Source: Rostratula benghalensis (Eukaryota; Chordata; Aves; Charadriiformes; Rostratulidae). From it: 64,000 bases of DNA. The notes beneath the pieces are model-generated. The model was given only the letters and a program-made list of their open reading frames with translations, was not told the origin of the DNA and searched no databases. How positions within the stretch are numbered: the first letter of the stretch is position 1; every line of letters begins with the position of its first letter. The DNA lies in the NCBI GenBank assembly GCA_013399305.1, contig VXAI01000372.1, positions 1 through 64,000 of the forward strand, written 5' to 3'. Below are positions 10,895 to 23,130 of this stretch, in pieces. The position numbers and the translations under genes are program-made.

Positions 10895-11775
10895 TCATAG
10901 AATCACAGAATCATAGAATGGTTGGAAGGCACCTTAAAGATCATTGAGTTCCAACCCCCCTGCCATGGTCAGGGACACCTTACCCTAGACCAGGTTGATC
11001 AAAGCCCCATCCAGCCTGGTCTTGAAGACTACCAGGGATGGGGCATCCACAACTTTTCTGAGCAACCTGTTCCAGTGTCTCACTACCCTCACAATAAAAA
11101 TTTTGTTCCAGTATCTAATCTAAATCTCCCCTCTTTCAGTTTAAAACCATTACCCCTCATCCTATCACTACATTCCCTAATAAAGATTTCCTCCCCGTTT
11201 CCAAATATATAATGGAAATTCGCTTAGCAACTTCATCTGCTAGCTAGACCCGTGGGTGGATTTTATCATGTCCCATGGACTTATGTATCTCCAGGTTCCT
11301 TCAACGGTCTCGAACATGATATTCTCCTACAGTGGGCAGTTCTTCATTCTCATAGCCCCTTTTTTTTACTTCTGCAGCTTGAGCAGTGTAGTTAGAGCCC
11401 TTGCTGGTGAAGACCAAGGCAAAATAGTCCTTCAGTACCTCAGCCTTCTCAATATCCTGAGTGGCCAGGTGACCAGGTTTCCTGTTTCCTTCCAGAGAGG
11501 ATCCATGCCTTTCCTAGTTTTCCTTTTATTGCTGACATACTTATAGAAGTTTTGCTTATTGTCCTTGATGTCCCTGGCCAGATTTAATTCTATCCGGGCT
11601 TTAGCTTGCCTAATCTGGTTCCTGGTCACTCGGACAGTTTCTCTGAATTCCTCCCAGTCTACCTGTCCTTAATTCCACCATTTTTTCCTTTTTGCCTTTG
11701 AGCTTGTTCAGGAGTTCCTTGTTCATTCATGCAGGCCTCCTGGCATTTTTTTGCCTGACTTCTTTCTTGACGTGC
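10895..11775 (-). mobile_element. CR1 LINE, antisense, internally deleted (no RT)
   Basis: Read on the minus strand, the element ends at 10895 with three copies of the octamer-type tail (TTCTATGA, TTCTGTGA, TTCTATGA). The CR1 3' UTR and ORF2 C-terminal region lie at about 10910-11210. Beyond about 11216 the minus strand encodes ORF2 from an earlier part: the EN-RT linker and the first bases of the RT region (IHKSMG, HPRV). The whole central RT, about 1 kb or more in an intact copy, is absent between these parts. It is either one copy with an internal deletion or two copies joined side by side. Confidence 0.85.
11216..11775 (-). pseudogene. CR1 ORF2 linker fragment, antisense, frameshifted
   Basis: The minus strand encodes RRPAWMNKELLNKLKGKKE, then [19 protein letters not shown], then, after a frameshift, [18 protein letters not shown], and near its end LEIHKSMGHDKIHPRV and LADEVAKR. 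These peptides align by eye with the linker of the sense copy (RRPAWLNRDL, LKLNLARGVKDS, DTEKAELLNAFFASVYT, LDIHKSMGP). The order matches CR1 ORF2 between endonuclease and reverse transcriptase. Differences in nearly every second residue show another subfamily or great age. There is no catalytic domain in this piece. Confidence 0.85.
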
Positions 11776-13276
11776 ACTGCTCCATAGTTTGGAGGAGGAG
11801 ATATTGCATTTGGAAGAGGGTTCTTCCACTCTCATCTCCTTTCACAGCCCTTTGGCTGATACAAAGGCAAAAGCTGTTACCTGAAAATCTGTGAAATCAC
11901 AGAATCAGGAAACATTGGGTTAGCTCCAGACTTGCCAGGGCTTTGCCATGACTCTGAGCAGGGTGCTTAATCTTATACCAGTTACCCAAGTGACAAAGGT
12001 CTCATTGGTATCATAATAATCTGTAATCAAAGCATCACATAAGGATTACAGGATTAAGATGCTGCAGCAACAGGACGTTCTTCATCTGGATGATCTCTTT
12101 GTTCCAAGAGCCCATGTGTGTTATTGCCATTTTCACATCTGTTCATCACTTGGAGCAAATGTCTTTTGTCCCATAGTAATCTCAAGCATACATTTTCCCC
12201 TGCCACACTCCCCCACACTATTATTTTTAAATCTAAATAAATTTTCTAGAGGTCCAGACATGTTGTATAATCAAAATCAAGTTGGCAGCAAAGAACTATT
12301 TCATTCACTACAGCTCTTTTCACCATATAATCCTCCAGCTGGAAAGTGGGTGAGGAATACAAAGTGATCTCACACTTAGGGGCAACAGCAAGGCCAAGGT
12401 CACGGAAACAACTAGTAACACTGGATGTTCATTGTGACACTTGTTATGGGAGCTTTATTTTTCAACAGTTTTATTCAGTGTTTTCTGAAAATGAGAGCCT
12501 GTAAGGTAATTCTTATCAGTGTCCCAAAATCACTTCTTCAAATCAAGACTTTTACACTCACATGGAAGGTCACACAGTGTATGAAATTAGGTAGATACTG
12601 CTCAGTATTTTCACTACCCTTAATTTTTCTTTTCTGTCTTTTAACTTCCTTCTGTTATATATGAAGTAGCTCCATTCTCCTTGCAGACTGCTTCCCAATA
12701 TCTTGTAAAAGCAAATGAACTTTAAAATTACAGGTGGTTCTCCAGACAAGTAATTCAGCAATAACTCAGCCTACGGAAGTTCCCAAGCTTGTAATTTATT
12801 GATTTATCTAACAGTTTTTTCTAACTAGATAACAGTTTCCTGCCTTATTACCCTGTGTTTTCATTACACCCAACCTGTTTAGTAGAAAGAATATCAATCT
12901 TTGGCAGCTTACGATTGTTAACAGTAGCTGTTAAGGATCTCTAAACTTGCCTTTCTTCATTCTAGAGTTTCTCAAATTTTCCTGATTTGGAGAGCTGGAA
13001 GAGAGTTAAAAGGATTAACTTTTCTTCCTGAGGAAAACAAACCAAACCAACTAACCAAACAAAATTCAAAATGTTTTGATATTCACTTGTGTCTCCAAAA
13101 GACAGACAGTCAGTTCTGCACTTCTGGTGTTTCCTCAGCAGTACTTCCCATCTGACCTGAAGAAATGTTTGTCATGTCACCTGTCCCTCTCTGCAGCGCT
13201 AAAAGCAAATGATATGTGGTTGCCTAGTAGACGGAATAACAAAAAGCATCAATGAACTTTATGGTGCTTGGCAAGA

Positions 13277-13322
13277 AAGACAGACTAGATCTTGATGTGT
13301 TTTTAAGACAGACTAGATGTTG
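13277..13322. repeat. Imperfect direct repeat of 18 bases, period 28
   Basis: AAGACAGACTAGATCTTGA at 13277-13294 and AAGACAGACTAGATGTTGA at 13305-13322 differ at one clear position. They are separated by about ten T/G-rich bases, so the period is 28. This looks like a small local duplication. Confidence 0.75.
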
Positions 13323-16253
13323 ACTGCTGACACTTGTGACTGAGAAAAGGTTCCCAATATCAGAGCTGATAAAACGGGACCTGTAAACCGGAATGTGTGA
13401 AGAGAGTGGGAATAATAGGAAGCAAATGTCAGGTACCTTTGGATTTGTGAAACAACTTGTTTCAACATTAGTCAGAAGCATTTTGTTCTTCATTTTGAAG
13501 GATATCTGAGTTATTAGGTAGCTAACAGGCTTGCAAACAGTGGCTGTCTAAATGTCAAAGGCAAAAAAAACAGTTTATTAATTCAGAGTTCACATACATA
13601 TTGCAGTACTGACATTGACATTTGTGCTCTTACAGAAATATTTGTCCCATTCTACAGAAAGGAAACAGAAAAAAACACTCATGACTCACCTGACTAGTCA
13701 CACCTAAACAACTGCTGAATACTTGTTGCCTGTTCACAGAGAAAATGTTCAAAGACATTTTTAGACAAGAGCAGCAAATAAGTCGTTCTTCAACTTGCCA
13801 GTTACCGAAAACCAGTCATTTAGCTCAGACCTGTCTCATCTAATAAAATACTGGAAGAAGTCAATAACAAAATACTGAGCAGGTATTTAAGGACCACTTG
13901 TCCCATACAACTAATGCCTACATTAATGAGGAGGTCTCTTCAGGACAAGGAGAACACTGGGCCTGTAAGTCCCATGGGAAATAACGTTTACAAGCTTTCC
14001 ATCACACCGATGGAGAAGTTATTTATCTGCCTTTGTACGAAACCAGCTGCTGTTTCTTCTTCATTATCAGCAATGGCACTATTATGTAAAAAATAGGCCA
14101 CACCAGATCAGTGCCATCCCCTGATGGACTTAACTGCCCAGATTGGCCTAATTATTCCCAAGAAAAGCCTAGATATTATGTTGTCTTTAAACAGATGCAT
14201 TGCTAGAGCTGAGAATTTGCCCTCATGCAAGGTCTGGCTCTACCATAGCTCACATCTTACCCTGAGAGCAGACCGCCTCTTGTGTTTCCTATTATTGGGA
14301 CAGCCCTCGTGAGTAGGGAGGCTGTTAAGGGGTCAGCACAGATGCTCTACACTCATGTAGTGACCATCCCCTCACCAGAGCCCAAATAGCCCCTGATATC
14401 ACTTCCTCTGGCCTGTCTTCTGTACAACCCCCTGGACTGAAAACCACACAGAACTCCTTAACCTTTCCAGTGTGCCAAAAGAAGGAAAATAGGTTCCTTT
14501 GTCTGAAGTACTGATGTAACAACTCCTCAGATATAGCTCTGGAGAAAAGAGATTGAAAATCTAAATGAAACCACAATGACCTGTGGTTTGAGGGGCACCA
14601 AATCAGCTGTACCATCACCTCAGTCTGCTCTCTTCCGTTAGAAAAGAAAAAGAAAGCACAGCCCCTTTTCTCCAAACAATGCCATGGTCAGGAACAGATT
14701 TATCTTAAATGTCTGCAGTGCTTGCTGCTGGGTTTTATGATTGTGACTCTTCAGCCATCCAGCAGCAATAAGAATAATTCAGAGACGAAAAATTCACTTC
14801 ATGTCCCAGTTAGGTCTCTTAGCTGTGAGCTTTGAGCCCACTGCTGAAGTACTGATTTAACCCTTTTACAGTACTACCAAGAAGAAATGTTGCTTGATAT
14901 GAGATCTGCCAGCCCCTGCCCATTTTTTCCAGCAAAGGCACTACTGAAAGATGCTAAAACCTGGCTAAACCCATGAGCAGGATCCTGGATAAAAAGACAC
15001 TATGTCTCAGCCAGATATTTTGATCCAGGATGCTTTGTAAAGGAAGCTCATTTCTGGTAACAGAAGCTCGGCAGTGACTTCTGTGATACACACAGACCCC
15101 GAGAGGTCAGTCAGACTCCTGTCCCCTCCTCCTTCTAGTCTTACTGGTATTTTGAAAACAAGAAGACAGCATGATGTCCTTTTCCTCTGCGGTGATGTTT
15201 TTCTTTCAGTTTCTTTGCTCTGGACTCCCTGTGCCCTCATAGAAGCATCTTCAACCTCTTCATTCAGGTCAAGCAGACCTCGTTGGTGTTGTGACATGGA
15301 TATCTTTGGGAGTGGTGGGGGAACATACCTGCTCAGAGCAAGCAGAGAAAGCCACCCCACTGCTGCATATGTTCAGAGCCAGAAAACCCCTTCACATTTC
15401 ACCTTCCTGCTGGGAAAAGCCTTTGGTGAGGATGGGGTGACAACTGGAGGAAGTGTCCTCTGCGAACACATGGGTTGGAGGAATGAGGCAAGTGGCATCC
15501 AGACCCTGGCCATGTCCAGAGTCCAGCCACAGTGTGTCTGGGGGAGAGACAGGACAGCAGAGAAGCAGAGTCCTGCAGAATGCTTTGGGAGGCAGCTCTG
15601 TCTCCCCATCTGACATCCTCTGCTTCACCAGTCATGTGGTTTGCATTTGTCTTTTTTTTCATGTGGAAATACTGCTTTCAAAGCCATCAGCGGGGTGAGT
15701 GTACTGGCCATGACATCATTGCCAGCATGCCTCTCTCACCTGCAACTTGGCAGCTTTTGACAAAGTGGGAAATCCCAAAGTCACTTATGCAGCTTTGGCA
15801 GGTTTATTCTTCTCTTACATTAATATAGTCTTGTGAAACAGTAGAAGGATTAGGGAAGAGGAAATAGGAGAAAGAGTTGATAAACGAGTTAATTAGAAAG
15901 ACATAGCATTAGTTATGGTCACATTTAGTATCTTTTTTTTTTTCCTTTTAATAGAGAGCATACGTGCTATCACCTGATATCTGCTATCACCTTTGAGCCA
16001 AATGCCCAACAAACAGAAACTAGCACAAGCCCTCTGCAAGTCCATGATGCCACGTGAGATTACCCCTGCTGTGGAGTTCACCTTGCCTGTGCTACACAGC
16101 CCGTGACTGTTGCAGCACAGCCATCCTGAAGTACAAGCCCTTACAGACAGACATATAGACAATCTCAAACTTCATTAGACAGATTTACTCTTTACTGTAA
16201 GATTCTTTGGTTTTATTCAAATCTCTATTAGGACTTGTCACAGAAATTAGATT

Positions 16254-16268
16254 AAAAAAAAAAAAAAA
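16254..16268. repeat. Poly(A) tract, 15 bases
   Basis: An uninterrupted run of 15 A residues followed by an A-rich stretch (GACAAAACACCAG). No parent retroelement is visible upstream. Confidence 0.85.
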
Positions 16269-19200
16269 GACAAAACACCAGAAACAAGAACAAAGCTTTC
16301 CTGCTGCTGAATCCAAATGTACACTGAGGACATCTAAGCAGATAAATAAGAGACAAACTAAGGCACATGACTCACATGTATCTGCACTGTGCTGAGTCAG
16401 GAAGGGTGAGTGGAGCAGGAGTAGAAATACTCCCCTGGCCTTCCTCTATCTATGCTGAAGAAGCAATGCAGGTTCATTAATGACCCCTTGGGTACCTCCA
16501 GGACTATGAGGACCAAGCAGCTACTTCATATTGCAATGCATGCTGGTTTTAAACTGTTGTTAAGTTCCTGACCATAAACTTGTAAGGAGAAGTTTGCACA
16601 CACTGTAACCAATCCTTTAAGTGCAGGGTCTTCATATGATTATGACTAACTTCAGATGTTGAAGTCCCAGAAGGGTGGACTCACACTCTTGCCTTTAGTA
16701 CTCAGGCTGTCCACGTTTTGTCCACTTTAAGAGTGCCATGTTCAGATGGATTAGTTTTGAAAGATATGTTTTAGTCTGATTAATTGCAAATGATACATTT
16801 TCCTTAGTCCATTTGTCTGCTCCATTTCATGCTAATGCTGCCAAAAAGCAAGACAAGTCTTGGGAGGTGGGAACACAGGCCCACTCCTATCTGTATCAAT
16901 GTCGGTTTAGATCAGCTTAAACAGATGGAAAAAATTGCAGCCAAAGACATTGGAATGAGAGCCCCAGAGATCTGGGTCTGTTTCTGCCCATACTCTGAAC
17001 ACAAGTCTTAAGCTAAAAAAAGACTTCTTAAGCTTAGCTAAAATGTAATGTCTTGTTTTGCAACTCAACCTGAAAGAAAAATATTAATTTCTAGAGACCA
17101 TTTTTTTAAATAAACATAATACCCCCAATTTGTGTCAATTTTCTTAGGAAAAAATACCTAGTGATTTCCAGTACATCTCTGTGTTTGCAAGAGTAAGTGA
17201 GGATTGTGATTCAGAAAACAGCGGTGCCACTGCTCACTGCTTGATGCAGATTGCACCTACACTGCCAAGGTCCTCCAAACTCTCCTTTCCCCTTTCCCTA
17301 GCTGCAGCACAATGTTACCTTCCAAGAATAAATGCATGGAAGGACTGTCACAACTTTCTCCTCCTCACCAGGGCAGGAGATGGAAGAAAATATTACAGGG
17401 ATTTCTGTTGATGGTTATCAGTGAAATGGCACTGAGACATCAAGCCTGAGAGAAGGAAGGGCCCTGCTGTTCAGGTCTTACTTTTGATTCTCCTTGAAGC
17501 TTTTGTCTGCCTGCACAGGAGAATTAATTGTCTCTGGCTCAAAGCTCTCATTGGTCAGTCAGCAACAAAATAATTTGTAGGGATGACAGAATTGCAGATG
17601 ATCTCATGGGCATTTTTTTAATTCTGCATTTGCACTTCTAAATAGGCCAAGAAACATTTCATCCTCTTTATTTTCCACCTCCATGCTTCATCTGCTTGAG
17701 TGAGAGGTCAAACTAGAAGCATTTGCAAACCAGCTGTGAGCAGCTCTCTCTGCCCACATGCTGTCCCTCCCTGTCATCCTGGGAGATGTGGAATCTTTGG
17801 CCATTAGCAAAACTTTGCCAATGAGATTTCCCATGGGCAATCAACAAGTTCAGCTGTCCCTTTCTCACAACCTGCAGTGAAAGCTCCAGTTAAGAAGGAT
17901 TATTTTTAGCCTGGAAGTACTTAGCCAAGTGGTCAGAGGCTGTCCCTGGTGCTTGAGGATATAAAAGGATGGGGAAGGTCCCAGAGGTCCCAGTACTATC
18001 TATATTTTGGGAACTATTTGCAGGTGAACTCCTCTGCAAGGAAAGGGTGTTGCTTTCCTTGTAAGCCAATGTCACATCAGTCAAAATTTTCCCTTTTGAA
18101 AATCCACACACTGTGTCTGGTGAACATGTCTTGAGCCTTTCTAAGGGGTAAAATATATATCAAATAAAATCCCACTGTATTCCATGAAAATGGAAGGGAA
18201 TGGAGCTGCCCTGATACACATTATATTAAGTGTGCCTGGCATGAGCAGTCATACTATAGACCCAGACCCTGAATTCTTCCTTGCCTTTTGCTGCTCATCA
18301 TTAACTTGAAGGATAAATGTTCTAAGTGGTGCAGAGAGTCAGAGACTGCTGCTGCAACCATCATCAGCTCCAAATCAATAATGGACACCATCCAGAAATG
18401 CTTCATGATAAGAGGCTTTTCACTTTCAGGAGACCAAATCTTGAAGCGAAGTGGCTGGCATTGTTAAAAACACAATGAAATAGCAGAGTGGCATAAAAAG
18501 TACTAAGAAAAGAATGTTCATCAAAAAGTTATTAGTTGCTTCATTAAGAGGAAAAAAATATATATAAAAGGCCAGCTTCTTAACAGAGACTGGTAAAACA
18601 AATGTGCAAACTGACATCAGGCATCTGCATAAACTTTCCAGCCATAATGGTTTATCCTGCTCCAGGTTCAGGGCCCAGTTTAACAAGTGAATCTTTGGTG
18701 ATGCCACAGTAGACGGTCCCAGTGCTTGCTCTCACACACCCAGACACATAAATAGAGCTCTGACCAACCCTAAGAAAGAAGACTTTTCTGCCTTTTTGCT
18801 GAGTTAATTTGAAACCACAGCATCTCTTGGCCATGGGTCCAGACGCAGTCACACAGAATGAAGCTGGCACAGGGCAGGAGAGAGGAGGGTGAAGAGACAG
18901 GACAGACCGTGCCAGTTTAAGCTATCCTGCTCCCAGACAGGAGCTTGAATTCTTGCACCTGTACATTCCCCAGCACTGTCACTGGTAGCTCCCTCTAAAA
19001 ACTCAATAATCTATGGTTAAACTGCAGTAGAGCTGTAAGAAACACAGGTCAACTTGAGTTAAAGTTTTGTCTGAATATAGTTTTATGCCAGTTAATTGCA
19101 AGGCAAGAATTATGTATACTTACACATACAACAGGACAACTGGTCTGTACCTCATTGATTACTCTTTGCATTTAGGTGTCCCAATAGTGTGGATGGTTTT

Positions 19201-21849
19201 TACCATATTGCTAGGAATTACTGCTTTATCTCGCTGAGAGCAGCAGCTCATCCAGTGGGTATAGCACAAGGGCTCATCCAGTGGCATTGCATCTGGCTGA
19301 CAGAGAGGATGACAGAGATGCCCCTGACTGGGACACTGGCCCTGATCTGCCCTGTGTAATTCTAAGCAAGTCACCTCTGGCCACCATGGCATGAACAGAT
19401 TTTCAGTGAAATGGGATAATATTGTCTCCTTTGAATAGGAAAAATCTTGGCCAAGGTTAGAAATGCCAGGTCATCTGCTCCTGCTCTTGGGAGCCTAGGG
19501 AAAAATTACTGTACACAAACACTTTCAATAACTGCTTTTGTAGACTCAGTAAACAGCATGGTTAAAAATTATACCCTCAGTGAGTATCCAACAGTGTAAC
19601 CTTTTAAGGTTGGAAATGAGTTCCAGATTGTCTGAGTAAAAACAGCTTTTAACTAACAGGATGGAGTCTAATGAGAGATCAATGTCTATTGTGGGAGAAT
19701 TATCCCCCTCCCCAGGAAGCTGAAGAAGATGTTTGCCACTGTGGGGAGTGCTAAAATGTGGGAAAGAGACTGGGAAAAATAAGTAGGCTTGATTTTGGTC
19801 AGCAGCACCATAAAAGCAAACCACGGTCACACTGCAGCCCAAGAGGAAACTGCCTCCAAGACCAAACTAAATAGATTCTGATTCCAGCATTCAGCCATCC
19901 TGCAGGATCTTTAATGAAATGTACAGTGCATACTATCATAGAAACTAACAAAACACAATGAAACCTAAATAACAATTGCTCCTTCAGTAGTCTCTCTTGG
20001 CCGGCCAGATCCAAATCAGTCAGGTCAGTGAGAGATGTGCTCTAAAGATGGAGGGCCTTGCATGTGGGAGAGCAGCTGTGGAAGATAGGAGGAGAGCTCC
20101 GGAGTTGAGGCCTTTGTAATCCCACTGTGGTACTAAAAGGTCCAGGTATATAAAGCTAGATGTTAGCTTGCAAAACAGGTCCCCTCTCCTAGTCCCATTC
20201 ATTAAAGCAAGACAGACGGGATTTGGGAGGCCAAATCTAATCACAGGGGCTTTCTAAATGAGAGAACTGAAGCTTTGTAAGTGGAAAGTGTATAACCACA
20301 CCACATTTTGATTCAACATTGGGAAGGGATGCTATAGAGAATCATCAGAGTTGCCAGCTGGGGAGGCAACCATAAATTACTGCCAAATGCCAAATTTGCT
20401 ACTGACTTAACTGGCCATTGGGTGAAATCACCAATTCCACTGATAAATTCTTAGAGATTATTCTTCAGGTTATACAATTGTTTTGTCTTTTTTAGGCATC
20501 TACAATGGAATAAAGAATACCACCTTTGTCATGTTGACTAGGCAGCCAATGAATAGGAAATATACTTGAGGAATTAATCTCCTGAAATGAACTGCTGCTG
20601 GGAGGAGGAAGACACTGACTATGCTCTTGTATGAAGAAGGTAATCGATATGGAAACATCCACCCTTCTTCAAGCCTTCTTTGCATAACATACTTCAGGCA
20701 AGCAGCCACTAAAATTTTTGCAGTGATCTGAGAAAAATCCTGGTGACCCATTCACCACATATTACAATATAAAGTCAAAAAATGTAAAGTCTTGTACAGC
20801 TTTAGGTTTGCCTTCCTCAAGATTTGGCTTCTCTGCATCACCTTGGATTAGAGGCCCACCAGGGGCAACTATGTTCATTGTTTTACCAATCAATTTTTAT
20901 GGACTTGAGAATCTTGATTTTACTTTAAGTCACATTTTACCAATGAAATTGGAAGAGGGAGGTGGACTCAGTGCCTTCTTAAAGTCTCTTCCAGCTCTGC
21001 CTTCAAAGAATAATGATCTCTGTTTGATCAGTAAGTCTGTCATATATTCTTTGCCTCAAACTTTCAACAGTGCCCATGGGTCCAGAGGGTACTTGCTGCC
21101 TTTGGAAGATGCGCTACAGAAGAAACAGGGCCTGATCCACGGTGTAAACAGAGGAATGCTGTTTTACCAAATGAAAAGGGATTTTGATCTGAATCTCCTC
21201 TCCTTACTTGGGTTGCAAGGTGTCAAGTACTGGAGAAAAGGATTTGCCTACTTTTTTTTTTGAGGAAGCAGTATTGCGGGTGCACAGCTGCAAAGGGTGG
21301 CAAGGCTTGTTAACAGCTCACGCTCTTTTTGTGGGATTATCTTTGTGTTCCTATTATCTCTCTAAGTGCTTCCATGCCTTTCAGCAGTGCAGCAGCTCAA
21401 CCATTTCTACCTAGGTGAGTGACAAAGAATCCACCGCCATTACCTGCAGTACCTGCTCACATTGCCTGATTAGTTTTGCTCTATGAAGTGTTGATAATGC
21501 CCTACTCACCTCCCTAACACACTTATTTCCCACTCTCTGCATTAAGTGATATTAAACTATGTTGGAAGAATATCTCATTCTGAGAGTGGAAACTTCCCTA
21601 AATGCAGTTTTTCTACTGCTGACCTTCTTCAAAGTCCTGAAGACAGCCTGTGTCCTTTAGGGATTTCTCCTTATCTGGAATTAATAACTTTCTTCCCAGG
21701 GTAGTCATATCTCTGTGCAGCTTGTCACGTATTTCCTAAAAAATCCAGTCTACCCAGGTTTGGAGCCCTGTTCTAGGTTTGGAGTACCCTCTGTCTAGTT
21801 ACTTAGACAAAGGTGAAAGTTTTTTTTATCCCATAGCTGGCTCTGCCTT

Positions 21850-21923
21850 GAGAAGGAGGTTGGACTAGGGACTTCCCAACATTCCTTCCCACCTGAACGT
21901 TTCTTAGGTTCCATGATTCTGTG
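21850..21923 (+). mobile_element. CR1 3' terminal scrap
   Basis: GAGAAGGAGGTTGGACTAGGG, then CATTCCTTCCCACCT and CATGATTCTGTG, follows the CR1 3' UTR order: GGTTGGACTAGATGATC, GGTCCCTTCCAACC and the octamer tail. Only about 75 bases are recognisable, and the copy is much diverged or was very short at insertion. Confidence 0.6.
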
Positions 21924-22720
21924 CTTTACCCGGAAAAGGCTAAATAGTGCATGGTTGTATACGGAAGAGAGTCTTGCCTCCCATACTCCATGTTACAGCA
22001 CTCTCTGCAGATCCCTTTAGCCCCTTGTAAGCTAACTCACTCAGTTGTGAGTCAGCTCATGTTTGCTGGAATGGCAATCAGCTCCAGTCTGGAAATCAGC
22101 CTGACCTGGGTTTCCCTAGTGAAGATGCCTGCTGGGGAAGCAGAATTAATAAATCCAGCTAGACCCCAGTGTACTGATCTAAGCTATGGTATTGTACAGG
22201 GCAAGCTGTGTACAACCTCCTTCCCAATAAATCCAAGGAATATCTCTAAGATGGAGCAATGTGTCAAGGAGCGGACGCATTTCACGCATGCAGGTGATGA
22301 CTGGAGGTGCAATCCCTAATGACTGGTCAAAGCAACTTGCCTGAGACTACAGCAGGGAATCAGGAATTGGCTGACTCAGGAGGGGGACAGTCCTGGTTCC
22401 ACTGTCCCCCAGGCTCTTCCATGGCCTAGGCAGCAGTCCATGTGTTCAAGGGCAAGCAAGGGCTGGAATTGTCCTTAATTTGAGGGACAAGTGGAAGCTT
22501 CTTGCTTATTGCAAGAAGTGCAAACTTCATGCACATTTCTCCTAACTCTGTGCATTCACACACATGCTATTTATCGCACCATTTCTTTCTTAGGGCTATC
22601 CACAGAAGAGAAATGTCACATTTTCATGCTGTCAAGAGGGAACACAGTACCCGATTTTGGATTTATGCACATACTGTCATCTACGGGATGCATCTACTAT
22701 GCATCTAATGTCATCTTAAG
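21924..22720. other. Non-coding spacer
   Basis: About 0.8 kb between two CR1 3' ends. A 122-codon open frame (21951-22319) has no recognised motif. Nothing else was found. Confidence 0.5.
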
Positions 22721-23130
22721 GGAGTGGAGCATGTCCCGTATGAGGAAAGGCTGAGGGAGCTGGGTCTCTTTAGCTTGGAGAAGAGGAGACTGAGGGGTGA
22801 CCTCATCAATGTTTCTAAATATGGAAAGGGTGAGTGTCAGGAGGATGGAGCCAGGCTCTTCTCAGCGACGGCCTATGATAGGACAAGGGGCAGTGGGTGC
22901 AAGCTGGAACACAGGAGGTTCCATTTAAATAGGAGGAAAAACTTCTTCACGGTGAGGGTGACGGAGCACTGGAAGGGGCTGCCCGGGGAGGTGGTGGAGT
23001 CTCCTTCTCTGGAGACGTTCAAGACGTTCCTGTGTGACCTGATCTAGGTGTTCCAGCTGTGGCAGGGGGATTGGACTAGATGATCTTTCAAGGTCCCTTC
23101 CAATCCCTGATAGTCTGTGATTCTGTGATA
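22721..23130 (+). mobile_element. CR1 LINE 3' end, relatively well preserved
   Basis: The copy starts near GGAGTGGAGCATGTCCCGTA and runs through the last 107 codons of ORF2 and a short 3' UTR (GGGGGATTGGACTAGATGAT, then AGGTCCCTTCCAATCC). It ends in the octamer-type tail CTGTGATTCTGTGATA. It is 5' truncated like most CR1 copies. Its open reading frame and retained CpGs make it look younger than the others in the window. Confidence 0.93.
22724..23047 (+). pseudogene. CR1 ORF2 C-terminal fragment, frame open
   Basis: The frame encodes the end of CR1 ORF2 downstream of the reverse transcriptase core: [20 protein letters not shown], then [17 protein letters not shown] and [15 protein letters not shown], closing with the TAG at 23045-23047. 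The frame has no internal stop. No RT catalytic motif is included because the copy is truncated at its 5' end, so the product would be inactive. The methionine at 22724 is a chance start within the domain, not a true initiator. Confidence 0.9.

Larger units (their letters stand above)
11776..21849. other. Non-coding, single-copy-looking DNA
   Basis: Ten kilobases without a recognised gene or mobile element. Open frames are short; the longest (179 codons at 15074-15613) has overlapping frames on the other strand and no motif I know. Features seen are an imperfect direct repeat at 13277-13322, an A15 run at 16254-16268, and isolated TATAAAA-like words (17960, 18563) without any supporting gene. 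The stretch may be intergenic or intronic. Confidence 0.55.

Noticed and set aside
15074..15613. 179-codon open frame
   Set aside because: Several overlapping frames exist on both strands, composition is irregular, and there is no domain or splice evidence.
17960..18570. TATAAAAG words at 17960 and 18563, and TATATAAG at 36305
   Set aside because: TATA-like words are frequent in AT-rich DNA and no gene, CpG island or initiator context supports a promoter at any of them.
20940..21000. Weak similarity to a CR1 3' end (GAGGTGGACTCAGTGCCTTC, then CTTCCAGCTCTGCC)
   Set aside because: Only short pieces agree, without an octamer tail; it is too weak to call.
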